NCBI RefSeq assembly: GCF_014764385.1
Contig: NZ_CP061714.1
Span: 682,001-746,000, forward strand
From: Luteimonas sp. MC1825
GTDB taxonomy: Bacteria > Pseudomonadota > Gammaproteobacteria > Xanthomonadales > Xanthomonadaceae
Direction: 5' to 3'
DNA length: 64,000 nucleotides
The notes below the pieces were generated by a model. That model searched no databases and was not told the DNA's origin. It saw nothing but the letters and a program-made list of their open reading frames with translations. The translations under genes and the position numbers were made by a program. Of this stretch, positions 26,495 to 36,008 are shown piece by piece (positions within the stretch are counted from its first letter, which is position 1; each line of letters opens with the position of its first letter).

Positions 26495-27261
26495 CAGGCG
26501 ACGGCCTCCGGCGCCACGCGGTCCTTGATCCACTCGTAGCCCTGGGCTTCGAGCTGCAGCGCCAGCTCGGGGCCGCCGCTCTGCACGATGCGGCCGTCGG
26601 CGAGCACGTGCACCACGTCAGGCTTGATGTAGTCGAGCAGGCGCTGGTAGTGGGTGATCACGAGGAAGGCGCGGTCAAGCGAGCGCAGCGCGTTGACGCC
26701 GTCGGCCACCTGGCGCAGCGCATCGATGTCGAGGCCGGAGTCGGTCTCGTCCAGGATCGCCAGCTTCGGCTGCAGCACCGCCATCTGGAAGATCTCGTTG
26801 CGCTTCTTTTCGCCGCCGCTGAAGCCTTCGTTGACGCCGCGGTGCAGCAGCTGGTCGTCGAGGTGCAGCACGCCCAGCTTCTCGCGCACGATCTTCAGGA
26901 ACTGCATCGAATCGAGCTCGGCTTCGCCGCGTGCGCGGCGCTGGGCGTTGAGCGCGCTGCGCAGGAAGTAGGTGTTGTTCACGCCCGGGATTTCCACCGG
27001 GTACTGGAACGCGAGGAACACGCCGGCAGCGGCGCGCGCCTCCGGGTCCAGAGCGAGCAGGTCGGCGCCTTCGAACGCGACCGTGCCGGCGGTGACGTCA
27101 TAGCCTGCGCGTCCGGCGACGATATTGCCGAGCGTCGACTTGCCGGCGCCGTTGGGACCCATCAGCGCGTGCACTTCTCCGGGCTTCACTTCGAGCGAAA
27201 GGCCCTTGAGGATTTCACGGCCGCCGGGGATGGAGGCGTGGAGGTTGTCGATCTTGAGCAT
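26494..27261 (-). CDS. sufC: Fe-S cluster assembly ATPase SufC
   Basis: 255 residues, ABC ATPase. Walker A is GPNGAGKST, the signature motif is EGFSGGEKKRNE, and Walker B is LAILDETDSGLDID, followed by VITHYQRLL. These are the usual SufC features. It drives conformational change in SufBD during cluster assembly in the cytosol. It starts 39 bases after sufB. Confidence 0.96.
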   Translation of the reverse strand: MLKIDNLHASIPGGREILKGLSLEVKPGEVHALMGPNGAGKSTLGNIVAGRAGYDVTAGTVAFEGADLLALDPEARAAAGVFLAFQYPVEIPGVNNTYFLRSALNAQRRARGEAELDSMQFLKIVREKLGVLHLDDQLLHRGVNEGFSGGEKKRNEIFQMAVLQPKLAILDETDSGLDIDALRQVADGVNALRSLDRAFLVITHYQRLLDYIKPDVVHVLADGRIVQSGGPELALQLEAQGYEWIKDRVAPEAVA

Positions 27262-27300
27262 GTGTGGGGTCCGGTGTGGGATGTTCGCGGGGGCCGGCGG

Positions 27301-28770
<1,470 letters not shown>

Positions 28771-28786
28771 CGGACTGCCTGTGGAC

Positions 28787-29251
28787 TCAGGTCACGGCGA
28801 GGCGTGCGGGGATGCGCCTCGATGTGCCGGGTGGGGTGTCGGGGAGGGGCGGGGTGTCGAGCATCTGGGCGAGGCTCACCCCGCGCAGCGCGTCGGCGAC
28901 CACGTCGTTGATGCGCCGCCAGTTGGCGCGCGCGCCGCACTGGCTGGCGATGCCGCAGCTGGTGTCGTCGAGGCTGCATTCGGTCATCGCCAGCGGCCCT
29001 TCCATGGCTTCGACGATCGCGATCAGGCTGATGTCCGAGGCATCACGCGACAGGCGATAGCCGCCATGCGCGCCGCGGAAGGCATCCACCAGGCCGGCCT
29101 GTGCGAGCGGCTTCAGCACCTTGCTGACCGTGGGTGGTTCCAGGCCGGCGTGTTCGGCCAGTTCGACCGCGCTCAGCACGCGGCCGGGCCGTGCGGCGAG
29201 CACGGTCAGCACCACGGTGGCGTAATCGGTCAGGCGGGTGACGCGGAGCAT
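28787..29251 (-). CDS. sufR: Rrf2 family regulator of the suf operon
   Basis: 154 residues. The winged-helix part starts [15 protein letters not shown], with [16 protein letters not shown] and [13 protein letters not shown]. Three cysteines in [14 protein letters not shown] fit the IscR-type [2Fe-2S] binding site. It probably senses iron-sulfur status and controls its own operon. It is the first gene of sufR-B-C-D-S-GNAT-Rieske. GAGGA precedes ATG, and a good promoter lies just upstream. The name sufR follows use in Xanthomonadaceae and is not the cyanobacterial SufR family. Confidence 0.9.
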   Translation of the reverse strand: MLRVTRLTDYATVVLTVLAARPGRVLSAVELAEHAGLEPPTVSKVLKPLAQAGLVDAFRGAHGGYRLSRDASDISLIAIVEAMEGPLAMTECSLDDTSCGIASQCGARANWRRINDVVADALRGVSLAQMLDTPPLPDTPPGTSRRIPARLAVT

Positions 29252-29275
29252 GGGGGGTCCTCAATCAGGACCGAA

Positions 29276-29304
29276 ATTGTACTCTTTGCTCGCGCGCGGT
29301 CCAA
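29276..29304 (-). promoter_or_regulatory. Sigma-70 promoter of the suf operon
   Basis: On the minus strand TTGGAC (29299-29304) is followed by a 17-base spacer and TACAAT (29276-29281). The start point would fall about 20 bases before the regulator ATG. An Rrf2 operator probably overlaps or follows it, though I cannot define one. Confidence 0.7.
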
Positions 29305-29377
29305 GCCGTCACGTTCAGCTGCCATGGCAGAACCGCGGAACTTGCACCACAATGGATTTTTTGCCGGCGAAGAACAG

Positions 29378-29872
29378 ATGTCGAAGAAGGAAAAAGCCAG
29401 CGCCAGGATCCGCAAGATCGAGGCCCGCGACTCCGAAATCCATGGCAAGGGCGTATTCGCCATCGCCCCGATCGCCAAGGGCGAGCGCGTGGTGCGCTAC
29501 AAGGGCGCGCTGCGCACCCACGACGAGGTTGACACCGAGTACGGCGAGCTTGACGAGGACGGCCACACCTTCCTGTTCACCCTCAACGACGAGTACGTGA
29601 TCGATGGCAACGTCGACGGCAACGTGGCGCGCTGGATCAACCACAGCTGCGCGCCCAACTGCGAAGCGGTGATCGAAGAGGACGACAGGGACCGCCGCCA
29701 CAAGGACAAGGTGCTGATCCAGGCGCTGCGCGACATCAAGCCCGGCGAAGAGCTGACCTACAACTACGGCATCGTCCTGGACGAGCGCCACACGCCGAAG
29801 CTGAAGAAGCTCTGGGGCTGCCGCTGCGGCGCGGCGAAGTGCACCGGGACCATGCTGCAGCCCAAGCGCTGA
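29378..29872 (+). CDS. SET domain protein-lysine methyltransferase
   Basis: 164 residues forming a complete, compact SET domain. Key parts are SEIHGKGVFAIAPI, DGNVARWINHSCAPNC (cofactor pseudoknot), GEELTYNYG with the catalytic Tyr, and a post-SET zinc cluster CRCGAAKCTG. It would transfer methyl groups from S-adenosylmethionine to lysine. Substrate unknown. The Lys-rich HU protein 3 kb away is one possibility. The N-terminus is lysine-rich (MSKKEKASARIRK). A longer start at 29324 is possible but neither start has a strong ribosome-binding site. It is divergent from the suf operon. Confidence 0.88.
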   Translation: MSKKEKASARIRKIEARDSEIHGKGVFAIAPIAKGERVVRYKGALRTHDEVDTEYGELDEDGHTFLFTLNDEYVIDGNVDGNVARWINHSCAPNCEAVIEEDDRDRRHKDKVLIQALRDIKPGEELTYNYGIVLDERHTPKLKKLWGCRCGAAKCTGTMLQPKR

Positions 29873-29887
29873 GAGGCGGTCACCGGC

Positions 29888-30658
29888 TCAGGGGTGGTAT
29901 TCGCGCAGCTGCGCGGAGGCGATGCGCCATGCGCCGCTGCCGTCGGCCGTGGCGCGCCTGAGGACATAGGCACCGACGTAGCGCAGCTCGCTGCCGTCGG
30001 GCCGGGTGGTGGTGACCGATACCGGAACCTCGACCAGGCGCGCGCCCGCGCCGACCACGCCGGGTTCGCCCGGCTGCACCACCGCCCGCGTCCCGGCGAA
30101 TCCGGCCGCGAACTGTTCCGGCGTCTGGCCGCTGCTGCGCCCGCCATCCGACCACATCGCGTATGCACGCGCGTGATCGCCGCGCGTGATCGCGGCGTAG
30201 TAGTCGCGGACCACGGCGACGGCATCCGCGCTCGCCGGTGCCGCTGCCGTCGCCGCGACCTGCAGGGGTTGCACGGGCTGCACGGGCCTGACGGCCCAAG
30301 CCATGGATGCGTCCGGTGCCGGCGGTGCAGACAGGTCGACAACGCCGATCAGTCCGGTCTCCGGATTGTCCTCGAGGGGCGGCAGTCCGCCATCACCGGG
30401 CATGGCACCCGTGATGGGCACGACCATCGCGACGCCGTCCGCCGTCATGGCCCCGGCGCGCATCCCGCCCAGCGGCACGTTGCCGGGGCCGGGCGCGTCG
30501 GGCATGCCGGTCACCGAGCCGCCGGACTGCGCGGGCGCCGGCAGCGCCGCGACGTCGTCCCCATCCACGGTCACGCGCGCCTGCGCGCGCTCGCTGTCGT
30601 CGCCGCAGGCGGCCATTGCCAGCACGAGAAGGCAGGGGAGCAATCGGAAACGGGTCAT
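29888..30658 (-). CDS. Lipoprotein of unknown function
   Basis: 256 residues. A lipobox at MAAC (after LLPCLLVLA) marks a lipoprotein, and Asp residues right after the cysteine (CGDD) suggest inner-membrane retention by the Lol rule. A Pro/Gly/Ala-rich linker of about 120 residues follows. The last 110 residues, with DAVAVVRDYYAAITRGDHARAYAMWSDGG and a tail YVLRRATADGSGAWRI, look like an NTF2/SnoaL-like fold. No catalytic function is evident. Its 3' end lies 15 bases from the convergent SET gene. Confidence 0.72.
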   Translation of the reverse strand: MTRFRLLPCLLVLAMAACGDDSERAQARVTVDGDDVAALPAPAQSGGSVTGMPDAPGPGNVPLGGMRAGAMTADGVAMVVPITGAMPGDGGLPPLEDNPETGLIGVVDLSAPPAPDASMAWAVRPVQPVQPLQVAATAAAPASADAVAVVRDYYAAITRGDHARAYAMWSDGGRSSGQTPEQFAAGFAGTRAVVQPGEPGVVGAGARLVEVPVSVTTTRPDGSELRYVGAYVLRRATADGSGAWRIASAQLREYHP

Positions 30659-30725
30659 GGCGGAGGCGTATGGGCGGACGACCGACGACGATACGCAGCG
30701 CAGATGAACGCGCCGTCAGTGCCCG

Positions 30726-31157
30726 TCAGGGCGGGTCGGTGAGCACCCGGCGGTGCGGCTGCAGCCACGCCAGCAGCATGCCCAGCAGCAGCATGGCGAC
30801 GAGGTCCAGCGCGACCTGGCGCAGCATCAGCGACATCGGCAGCGGCTGCGCGACGAAGGCGAAGATATGCCAGGGGACGTACGACACCAGCGCGATCGCG
30901 AGACCGAAGCGCGCGCCGCGGCCGAGGTCGACGCCGTCGCTGGCCGGCATGCGACGGTACAGCCAGGTCATCGACAGCCCGAGCAGGAGGTACGCGGGCA
31001 GGATCCAGGCGGCGTGCGCGTCGGCCTGCGCCGGGGTGCGGTAAAGCGGGGCCAGGGCCTGGTAGTCGGGGCGCAGCAGCAGCCCGTGCACGGCAACACC
31101 GAGGATGAGTGCGGCCGCGGCGACCACGATCCCGCAGATCAAGAAGCGCTTGTCCAT
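30726..31157 (-). CDS. Small integral membrane protein of unknown function
   Basis: 143 residues with four predicted spans: FLICGIVVAAAALILGVAVH, AAWILPAYLLLGLSMTWLY, FGLAIALVSYVPWHIFAFVA and VALDLVAMLLLGMLLAWL. The pattern resembles small bacterial membrane proteins of the DUF1761/YndJ kind, but I cannot name the family. ATG 31157 starts right before the first span. It stands alone in a run of minus-strand envelope genes. Confidence 0.72.
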   Translation of the reverse strand: MDKRFLICGIVVAAAALILGVAVHGLLLRPDYQALAPLYRTPAQADAHAAWILPAYLLLGLSMTWLYRRMPASDGVDLGRGARFGLAIALVSYVPWHIFAFVAQPLPMSLMLRQVALDLVAMLLLGMLLAWLQPHRRVLTDPP

Positions 31158-31230
31158 GCCGTACGCAGCTCCTGCGCGCGGTGCCTCCGCGCGACATGCG
31201 AAGCCTAGCGCCGCGCCGCCCCGTCGTCGA

Positions 31231-31797
31231 TCACCGCGCCCGCGGCGCCTGTTTCTTGCCGTCTCCGGCCTGCAGCAGCGGCAGCGGGTCGATGGCGCCG
31301 CCGCTGCCATACACGCCGTAATGGAGGTGCGGCGGCGTGCCGCGCGCATTGCCGGTGTCGCCCACGTGGCCGATCACGCTGCCCGCGGCGAGCACGTCGC
31401 CTTCCGCCAGGCCGGATGCCCAGTCGTCGAGATGCGCGTAGTAGTGGCGCTGCCGCGCGGGGCCGAGCACCCAGACCTGGCGGCCGCCCAGCCCGCCTTC
31501 GCGCACCGAGGACACGATGCCGCGTGTGGCACTGGCCACGGGCGTGCCGCGTGGCGCGAAGATGTCCACGCCGGCATGCGTGCGGTCGCTGCCCCGCGCC
31601 GCGCCGAAGGTGTCGGCGACCTGCGCGGCGCGCACGCCCGCGACCGGCATCGCCAGTGCCTCGGGTGCCGGCATCCGCGACAGCTCCCACAACGTGCGCG
31701 GCTTGGCCATGAACGGCTGTCGCCAGCACCAGTGCGCCACGGCCAGCAAGGCCGCAAGGACGACGAGCCAGGCGGCCAGGTTGCCGAGCGCGCGCAC
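31231..31797 (-). CDS. M23 family metallopeptidase (LytM domain)
   Basis: 188 residues. One N-terminal membrane anchor (LAAWLVVLAALLAVAHW) precedes a LytM domain with the zinc motif HAGVDIFAPRGTPV and the catalytic PPHLHYGVYG (His-x-His). HYYAHLDDWA and VIGHVGDTGNARG are further family blocks. Such enzymes cleave peptide cross-links in peptidoglycan or activate amidases. It ends 33 bases before nothing recognisable on the same strand and begins two bases after the YebE-like gene, so these two may be co-transcribed. Confidence 0.88.
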   Translation of the reverse strand: MRALGNLAAWLVVLAALLAVAHWCWRQPFMAKPRTLWELSRMPAPEALAMPVAGVRAAQVADTFGAARGSDRTHAGVDIFAPRGTPVASATRGIVSSVREGGLGGRQVWVLGPARQRHYYAHLDDWASGLAEGDVLAAGSVIGHVGDTGNARGTPPHLHYGVYGSGGAIDPLPLLQAGDGKKQAPRAR

Positions 31798-31799
31798 GC

Positions 31800-32447
31800 T
31801 CAGGCGAGGTCGAGTTCGCGCGCGAGGCGCTGGCGCAGTTCGTCGTCGAGCTTCAGCTGCCGCGCCAGTTCGTCGAGGTAGGCGCGTTCCATGAAGTTCT
31901 GCTCGTCAACCGCCATCAGGCTGGCGAGGTACATCTCCGAGGCGATCTCGGGCGTGGTTGCCGAGCGCGCGACCTCCGCCGGATCGAGCGGCTTGGCGAG
32001 TTCGGCGTGCAGCCACTGCTGCACCTCGGTGCCGGGGTTGAGGCGCGCGAACTCGCCCTCGATCACCCCGCGCTCGCGTTCGTCGATGTGGCCGTCGGCC
32101 TTGGCCGCGCCGACCAGCGCCCGCAGGATCGCCTCGCTGTGCAGCGCGGCCTGTGCCGGCGGCAGGCGGTCGACGGTCTGCGGCGAGGCGTGGCCGTCGC
32201 CGTGCTGCGCCTTGTAGTCGCCGTAGGCCTTGTAGGCCATCACCCCGACCGCGGCGAGTCCGCCGTAGGTGGCGAGCTTGCGCGTGGCCTTGTTCTTGCC
32301 AAGCAGCAGGCCCAGGGCGCCGCCGGTGATCGCGCCCTTGCCGAAATCGGCGTTGAGCAGGCCGCCTGGCGACGGCTGGCCATCCGCGCCGGGCGCTCCG
32401 CCGGCCTGCGACTTGAGGAGGTGGTCGAGAAAGCCTTGCAGGTTCAT
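31800..32447 (-). CDS. DUF533/YebE-type protein with TerB-like domain
   Basis: 215 residues. The N-terminus has a Gly-rich hydrophobic stretch (GAITGGALGLLLG) and GGLAAVGVMAYKAYGDY, typical of YebE/DUF533 inner-membrane proteins. The C-terminal 110 residues form a helical TerB-like domain with ALVGAAKADGHIDERERGVIE, an acidic loop that could bind Ca2+. Function unknown; E. coli YebE is controlled by envelope stress. It is followed within two bases by the M23 peptidase gene. Confidence 0.85.
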   Translation of the reverse strand: MNLQGFLDHLLKSQAGGAPGADGQPSPGGLLNADFGKGAITGGALGLLLGKNKATRKLATYGGLAAVGVMAYKAYGDYKAQHGDGHASPQTVDRLPPAQAALHSEAILRALVGAAKADGHIDERERGVIEGEFARLNPGTEVQQWLHAELAKPLDPAEVARSATTPEIASEMYLASLMAVDEQNFMERAYLDELARQLKLDDELRQRLARELDLA

Positions 32448-32554
32448 TCACGGGTTCCTGGGTTCGTGCATGTCGACGGATTCCGGCACCGCGCCGGACC
32501 GGTGCCGAGGATGCGCGACCGGGTGTTGAGGGAATGTCGCGGGCCCGGAAACGA

Positions 32555-32580
32555 CTCGGGACGGCGAATGCCGTCCCGAG
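32555..32580 (-). terminator. Hairpin terminator of the HU gene
   Basis: A perfect 11-bp stem CTCGGGACGGC / GCCGTCCCGAG with a four-base loop, 24 bases past the HU stop. Downstream on the minus strand the sequence is TCGTTTCC, a weak T tract. Confidence 0.7.
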
Positions 32581-32604
32581 CAGGTACCACCATGGCGCGT
32601 GCCG

Positions 32605-32994
32605 TCAGGCAGCGGCGTCCTTCAGCTTCTTCAGCGGGCGCACCTTGACCTTGATCGAGGCGGGCTTCGCGGCGAACCACTGCTCTTCCTTGGTGAAGGG
32701 ATTGATGCCCTTGCGCTTCGGCTTGGCCGCGACCTTGACGGAGGTGATCTTCAGCAGGCCGGGCAGGGTGAATGCACCCGCGCCCTTCTTGCTGACCGAC
32801 GCGTGCACCGCGCCTTCGAGGGCGCCCATGACTGCGCGCACGTCCTTCGCCGCAACGCCGGTTGCCTCGGCGATGTGTGCGACGAGGCCCGACTTGGTCA
32901 GGGCTTCCTTGATCGGCTTCGGAGCGGCGGCCGGCTTCGCAGCGGCCTTCTTCGGGGCGGCCTTCGTCACCGCCTTGGTAGCTTTCTTCGCCAT
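32605..32994 (-). CDS. HU family nucleoid protein with a Lys/Ala-rich N-terminal tail
   Basis: 129 residues. The first 30 or so are a histone H1-like tail (KKATKAVTKAAPKKAAAKPA). The HU core then runs from about residue 32 with LTKSGLVAHIAEATGV, ALEGAVHASVSKKGAGAFTLPGLLKI, and the DNA-binding arm KRKGINPFTKEEQWFAAKPAS. The end is basic (VKVRPLKKLKD). It binds and bends DNA in the nucleoid. HU proteins with such tails are known in Xanthomonas and in betaproteobacteria. It has its own promoter and terminator. Confidence 0.92.
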   Translation of the reverse strand: MAKKATKAVTKAAPKKAAAKPAAAPKPIKEALTKSGLVAHIAEATGVAAKDVRAVMGALEGAVHASVSKKGAGAFTLPGLLKITSVKVAAKPKRKGINPFTKEEQWFAAKPASIKVKVRPLKKLKDAAA

Positions 32995-33052
32995 GTGTGT
33001 GTGATTCCGTTGTTCGTAGATGGGTTGTCGGGCCGACCCCGTCGGCAAACGC

Positions 33053-33081
33053 AATGTAGGGCATGCCCGGGGCCGCGCCAA
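33053..33081 (-). promoter_or_regulatory. Sigma-70 promoter of the HU gene
   Basis: On the minus strand TTGGCG (33076-33081) and TACATT (33053-33058) are separated by 17 bases. A start near 33046 would leave a leader of about 50 bases before the ATG at 32994. Confidence 0.6.
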
Positions 33082-33135
33082 GTGGAAAGCACGGGGAATC
33101 CGGCTTTTTTTCGCGACCGGCATGCGCCGCGAAGC

Positions 33136-35199
33136 TCAGTCCTCCTCCTGGCGGGGCTTCCATGCCGTCGCCAGGGTGTGCTGCAGCTGTGCGGGAACCG
33201 GCTCGTAATGGCTGAAATCAAGCGAATACCGGCCGCGCCCGGCGGTCGCCGACTTGAGCTCCGGTGCATAGCCCTCGAGCTCGGACTGCGGCAGTTGCGC
33301 CTTGACCACGATGTCGCCGCCGCGTGCGCTGTCGGTGCCCAGGATGCGAGCACGCCGGCTTGCGAGGCCTCCGCTCACGTCACCCATGCAGTCCTCCGGC
33401 GCCACCACCACCAGGTCGACGATGGGCTCGAGGACCTGCGGCGCGGCCTTCGACACGGCATCGAGGAAAGCCTTCCTGCCGGCGGTGACGAAGGCGACCT
33501 CCTTGCTGTCCACCGGATGATGCTTGCCGTCATGCACGATCACGCGCACGTCCTGGATCGGGTAGCCCGCGATGGCGCCGGTACCCAGTGCCTGGCGCAC
33601 TCCCTTCTCGACCGCGGGCAGGAACTGGCCGGGGATGGTGCCGCCCTTCACCGCGTCCACGAACTCGAAGCCGGTGCCGCGCGGGAGCGGCTCGACGCGC
33701 AGGAACACCTCGCCGAACTGGCCCGCGCCACCGGTCTGCTTCTTGTGGCGGTGGTGGCCTTCAGCCACCGCGGCGATCGTCTCGCGATAGGCGATGCGCG
33801 GCGGCCGGCTCGTGACCTCCACGCCGTGGCGCTCGCGCAGGCGCTCGAGGTGGACGCGCAGGTGCAGTTCCGACAGGCCGCGCACCACGGTCTCGCCGGT
33901 CTCGGCATCGTGCTCGACCTGGAAGCACGGATCCTCCTCCGACAGCTTGTGCAGGGCGGTGGCGAGCTTCTGCTCCTGGCCCTTGCTCGCCGCCTCGACC
34001 GCAAGCCCGAACATCGGCTTCGGATACGCCATCGGCGCCAGGTGCAGCGTGTCCTCGTCGTGGCTGTCATGCAGCACGGCATCGAAATGCAGCGCATCGA
34101 TCTTGGCCACCGCGGCGATGTCGCCCGGCACCGCCTGCTCGATCTCCAGGTGGTCCTTGCCGAAGATGCGGAACAGGTGCGCGACCTTGAACGGCTTGCG
34201 GCCGTCGTTGACGAACAACTGCGCATCGCGGCGCACCGTGCCCTGGTGGACGCGGAAAATGCCGAGCTTGCCGACGAAGGGGTCGTTGATGATCTTGAAG
34301 ACATCGGCGATCACGTGCGCGTCGGGATCCGGCGACGAGGTGACCGGCGTCGACGTCTCGCCGACGCCACGCTGGAACGGCGGCGGATTGGCTTCGCCGG
34401 GGTGGGGCAACAACGTGGCGATGACATCGAGCAATTCGGGGATGCCCACGCCGGTGCGCGCGGACACGAAGCACACCGGCACCAGGTGGCCCTCGCGCAG
34501 GCTCTGCTCGAATGCGGCGTGCAGTTCGGCGCCGGTCAGCCCGGTTTCGCCGCGATCCAGGTAATGGTCCATCACCGACTCGTCGACCTCGACCACCTGG
34601 TCGAGGATGCGACGGTGCCAGTCGGCCACGGGGCCGATGTCGCTGGCGCCGCCGTCGCCGCCGAAGCAGTCGACCACGCGGCGGCCACCTTCGGCGGGCA
34701 GGTTCACCGGAAGCACTTCCGGACCGAACGCGTCGCGCAGCTCGTCCAGCAGCCGCGCGCAATCCGCACCTTCATGGTCGATGCGGTTGACCACGATGGC
34801 CCGGCACAGGCCGCGTTCGCCGGCGTGCGCCATGATCCGGTGCGTGCCGTGGCCGATGCCGGCATCGCCATCCACCACCACCGCCACCGTCTCCACGGCC
34901 GACAGCGCCGACAGCGTCGCGCCGCGGAAATCGGGATAGCCGGGGGTGTCGAGCAGGTTGACGTGCACGGGCGCCGCGCCTTGTACGGCGTGCTTGAGGC
35001 CGGCGATCGCGGCGTCGATCGAGTGCGCGCGCTGGCGCTCGAGCGGATCGGTGTCGGACACGGTGTTGCCGCGTTCGATCGTGCCTGCCGCCTGGATCGC
35101 GCCGCCGGCATGCAGCAGGGCTTCGAAGAGCGTGGTCTTGCCGGCGCCAGGGTGGCCCGCCAGGGCCACGTTGCGGATCTGCGGGGTGCTCCAGGACAT
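33136..35199 (-). CDS. EF-G-like translational GTPase
   Basis: 687 residues with all five EF-G domains. G1 is GHPGAGKT (15-22) and G3 is LLDTPGYPDF. G4 reads VVNRID where canonical EF-G has NKxD. The switch I region reads ERQRAHSIDAA, with Ser in place of the invariant Thr. The domain IV segment GKHHPVDSKEVAF keeps the VDSxE pattern. It belongs to the divergent EF-G2-like group. It may act in ribosome function under stress, recycling, or a step other than normal elongation. No ribosomal genes are adjacent, unlike the main fusA. Confidence 0.88.
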   Translation of the reverse strand: MSWSTPQIRNVALAGHPGAGKTTLFEALLHAGGAIQAAGTIERGNTVSDTDPLERQRAHSIDAAIAGLKHAVQGAAPVHVNLLDTPGYPDFRGATLSALSAVETVAVVVDGDAGIGHGTHRIMAHAGERGLCRAIVVNRIDHEGADCARLLDELRDAFGPEVLPVNLPAEGGRRVVDCFGGDGGASDIGPVADWHRRILDQVVEVDESVMDHYLDRGETGLTGAELHAAFEQSLREGHLVPVCFVSARTGVGIPELLDVIATLLPHPGEANPPPFQRGVGETSTPVTSSPDPDAHVIADVFKIINDPFVGKLGIFRVHQGTVRRDAQLFVNDGRKPFKVAHLFRIFGKDHLEIEQAVPGDIAAVAKIDALHFDAVLHDSHDEDTLHLAPMAYPKPMFGLAVEAASKGQEQKLATALHKLSEEDPCFQVEHDAETGETVVRGLSELHLRVHLERLRERHGVEVTSRPPRIAYRETIAAVAEGHHRHKKQTGGAGQFGEVFLRVEPLPRGTGFEFVDAVKGGTIPGQFLPAVEKGVRQALGTGAIAGYPIQDVRVIVHDGKHHPVDSKEVAFVTAGRKAFLDAVSKAAPQVLEPIVDLVVVAPEDCMGDVSGGLASRRARILGTDSARGGDIVVKAQLPQSELEGYAPELKSATAGRGRYSLDFSHYEPVPAQLQHTLATAWKPRQEED

Positions 35200-35428
35200 G
35201 AGTCCGTTCTCCCATGGTCGGGTTGAAGGACGTCATGGCTGTCCGTCGCGTATCGCGACCGGGCCTGCATGCGGCGGGCGGTCATGGCGGACGTGAACAG
35301 TAGCGCGGCCCGCGCCGGGGCGTCGCGTTGCGACGCAGCATCTGTGCCCGGGCACGCAGGCATAACAGCTGCGCCGCTAGCCTGCCCGATCACGTGCACC
35401 CTCCACGCACACACAGGAGTCAAGCGAC

Positions 35429-35863
35429 ATGGGCATTTCACGCAAGGCGACCGCACGCTGGTCGGGCGACCTCAAGACCGGCCGCGGCAGCATCAGCACG
35501 CCGGCAAGCGGCCTGCTCGACGACACCCGATATGGCTTCAACAGCCGTTTCGGCGACGAGAAGGGCACCAACCCGGAGGAGTTGATCGCCGCCGCGCATG
35601 CCGGCTGCTTCACCATGGCGCTGGCCAACGCGCTGGCCGAGGCCGGCCACGTCGCCGAGTCCGTGGACAGCCGCGCCGAGGTCGACCTGTCGATGGAAGG
35701 CGGGCCCACCCTGAGCGCGATCCGCCTCTTCACCAAGGCCAAGGTGCCAGGCATCGAGGCGGCCAAGTTCCGTGCGATCGCCGATGACGCCAAGCAGAAC
35801 TGCCCGGTGTCGAAGGCGTTGAGCGCGGTGCCGATCACGCTGGACGCCGAACTTCTGTCCTGA
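35429..35863 (+). CDS. osmC: OsmC family peroxiredoxin
   Basis: 144 residues. The two redox cysteines are in AAAHAGCFTMAL and in DDAKQNCPVSKAL, and the conserved GTNPEELI segment precedes the first. OsmC reduces organic hydroperoxides in the cytosol and is often induced by osmotic or stationary-phase stress. It is divergent from the EF-G-like gene across 229 bases. That gap holds a 12-base palindrome GTGCCCGGGCAC at 35344-35355 but no convincing promoter pair. Confidence 0.9.
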   Translation: MGISRKATARWSGDLKTGRGSISTPASGLLDDTRYGFNSRFGDEKGTNPEELIAAAHAGCFTMALANALAEAGHVAESVDSRAEVDLSMEGGPTLSAIRLFTKAKVPGIEAAKFRAIADDAKQNCPVSKALSAVPITLDAELLS

Positions 35864-36008
35864 CGGGCGCGCGCATGCTCGCCGGCAGGCTGTCGGCAGG
35901 CTGAATCCCGCGCGCGTGGTGGCCCGCGGCGGTGCCGGGTTCAGCAAGCCGTCAACGGCCACGCACTAGCGTGGCACCCATGCGCCAATCCTGGCGTGGG
36001 AGCCTGCC

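Noticed and set aside
35344..35355. Palindrome GTGCCCGGGCAC upstream of osmC as an operator
   Set aside because: It is short and GC-rich, single copy here, and no regulator gene is adjacent, so a specific role cannot be supported.
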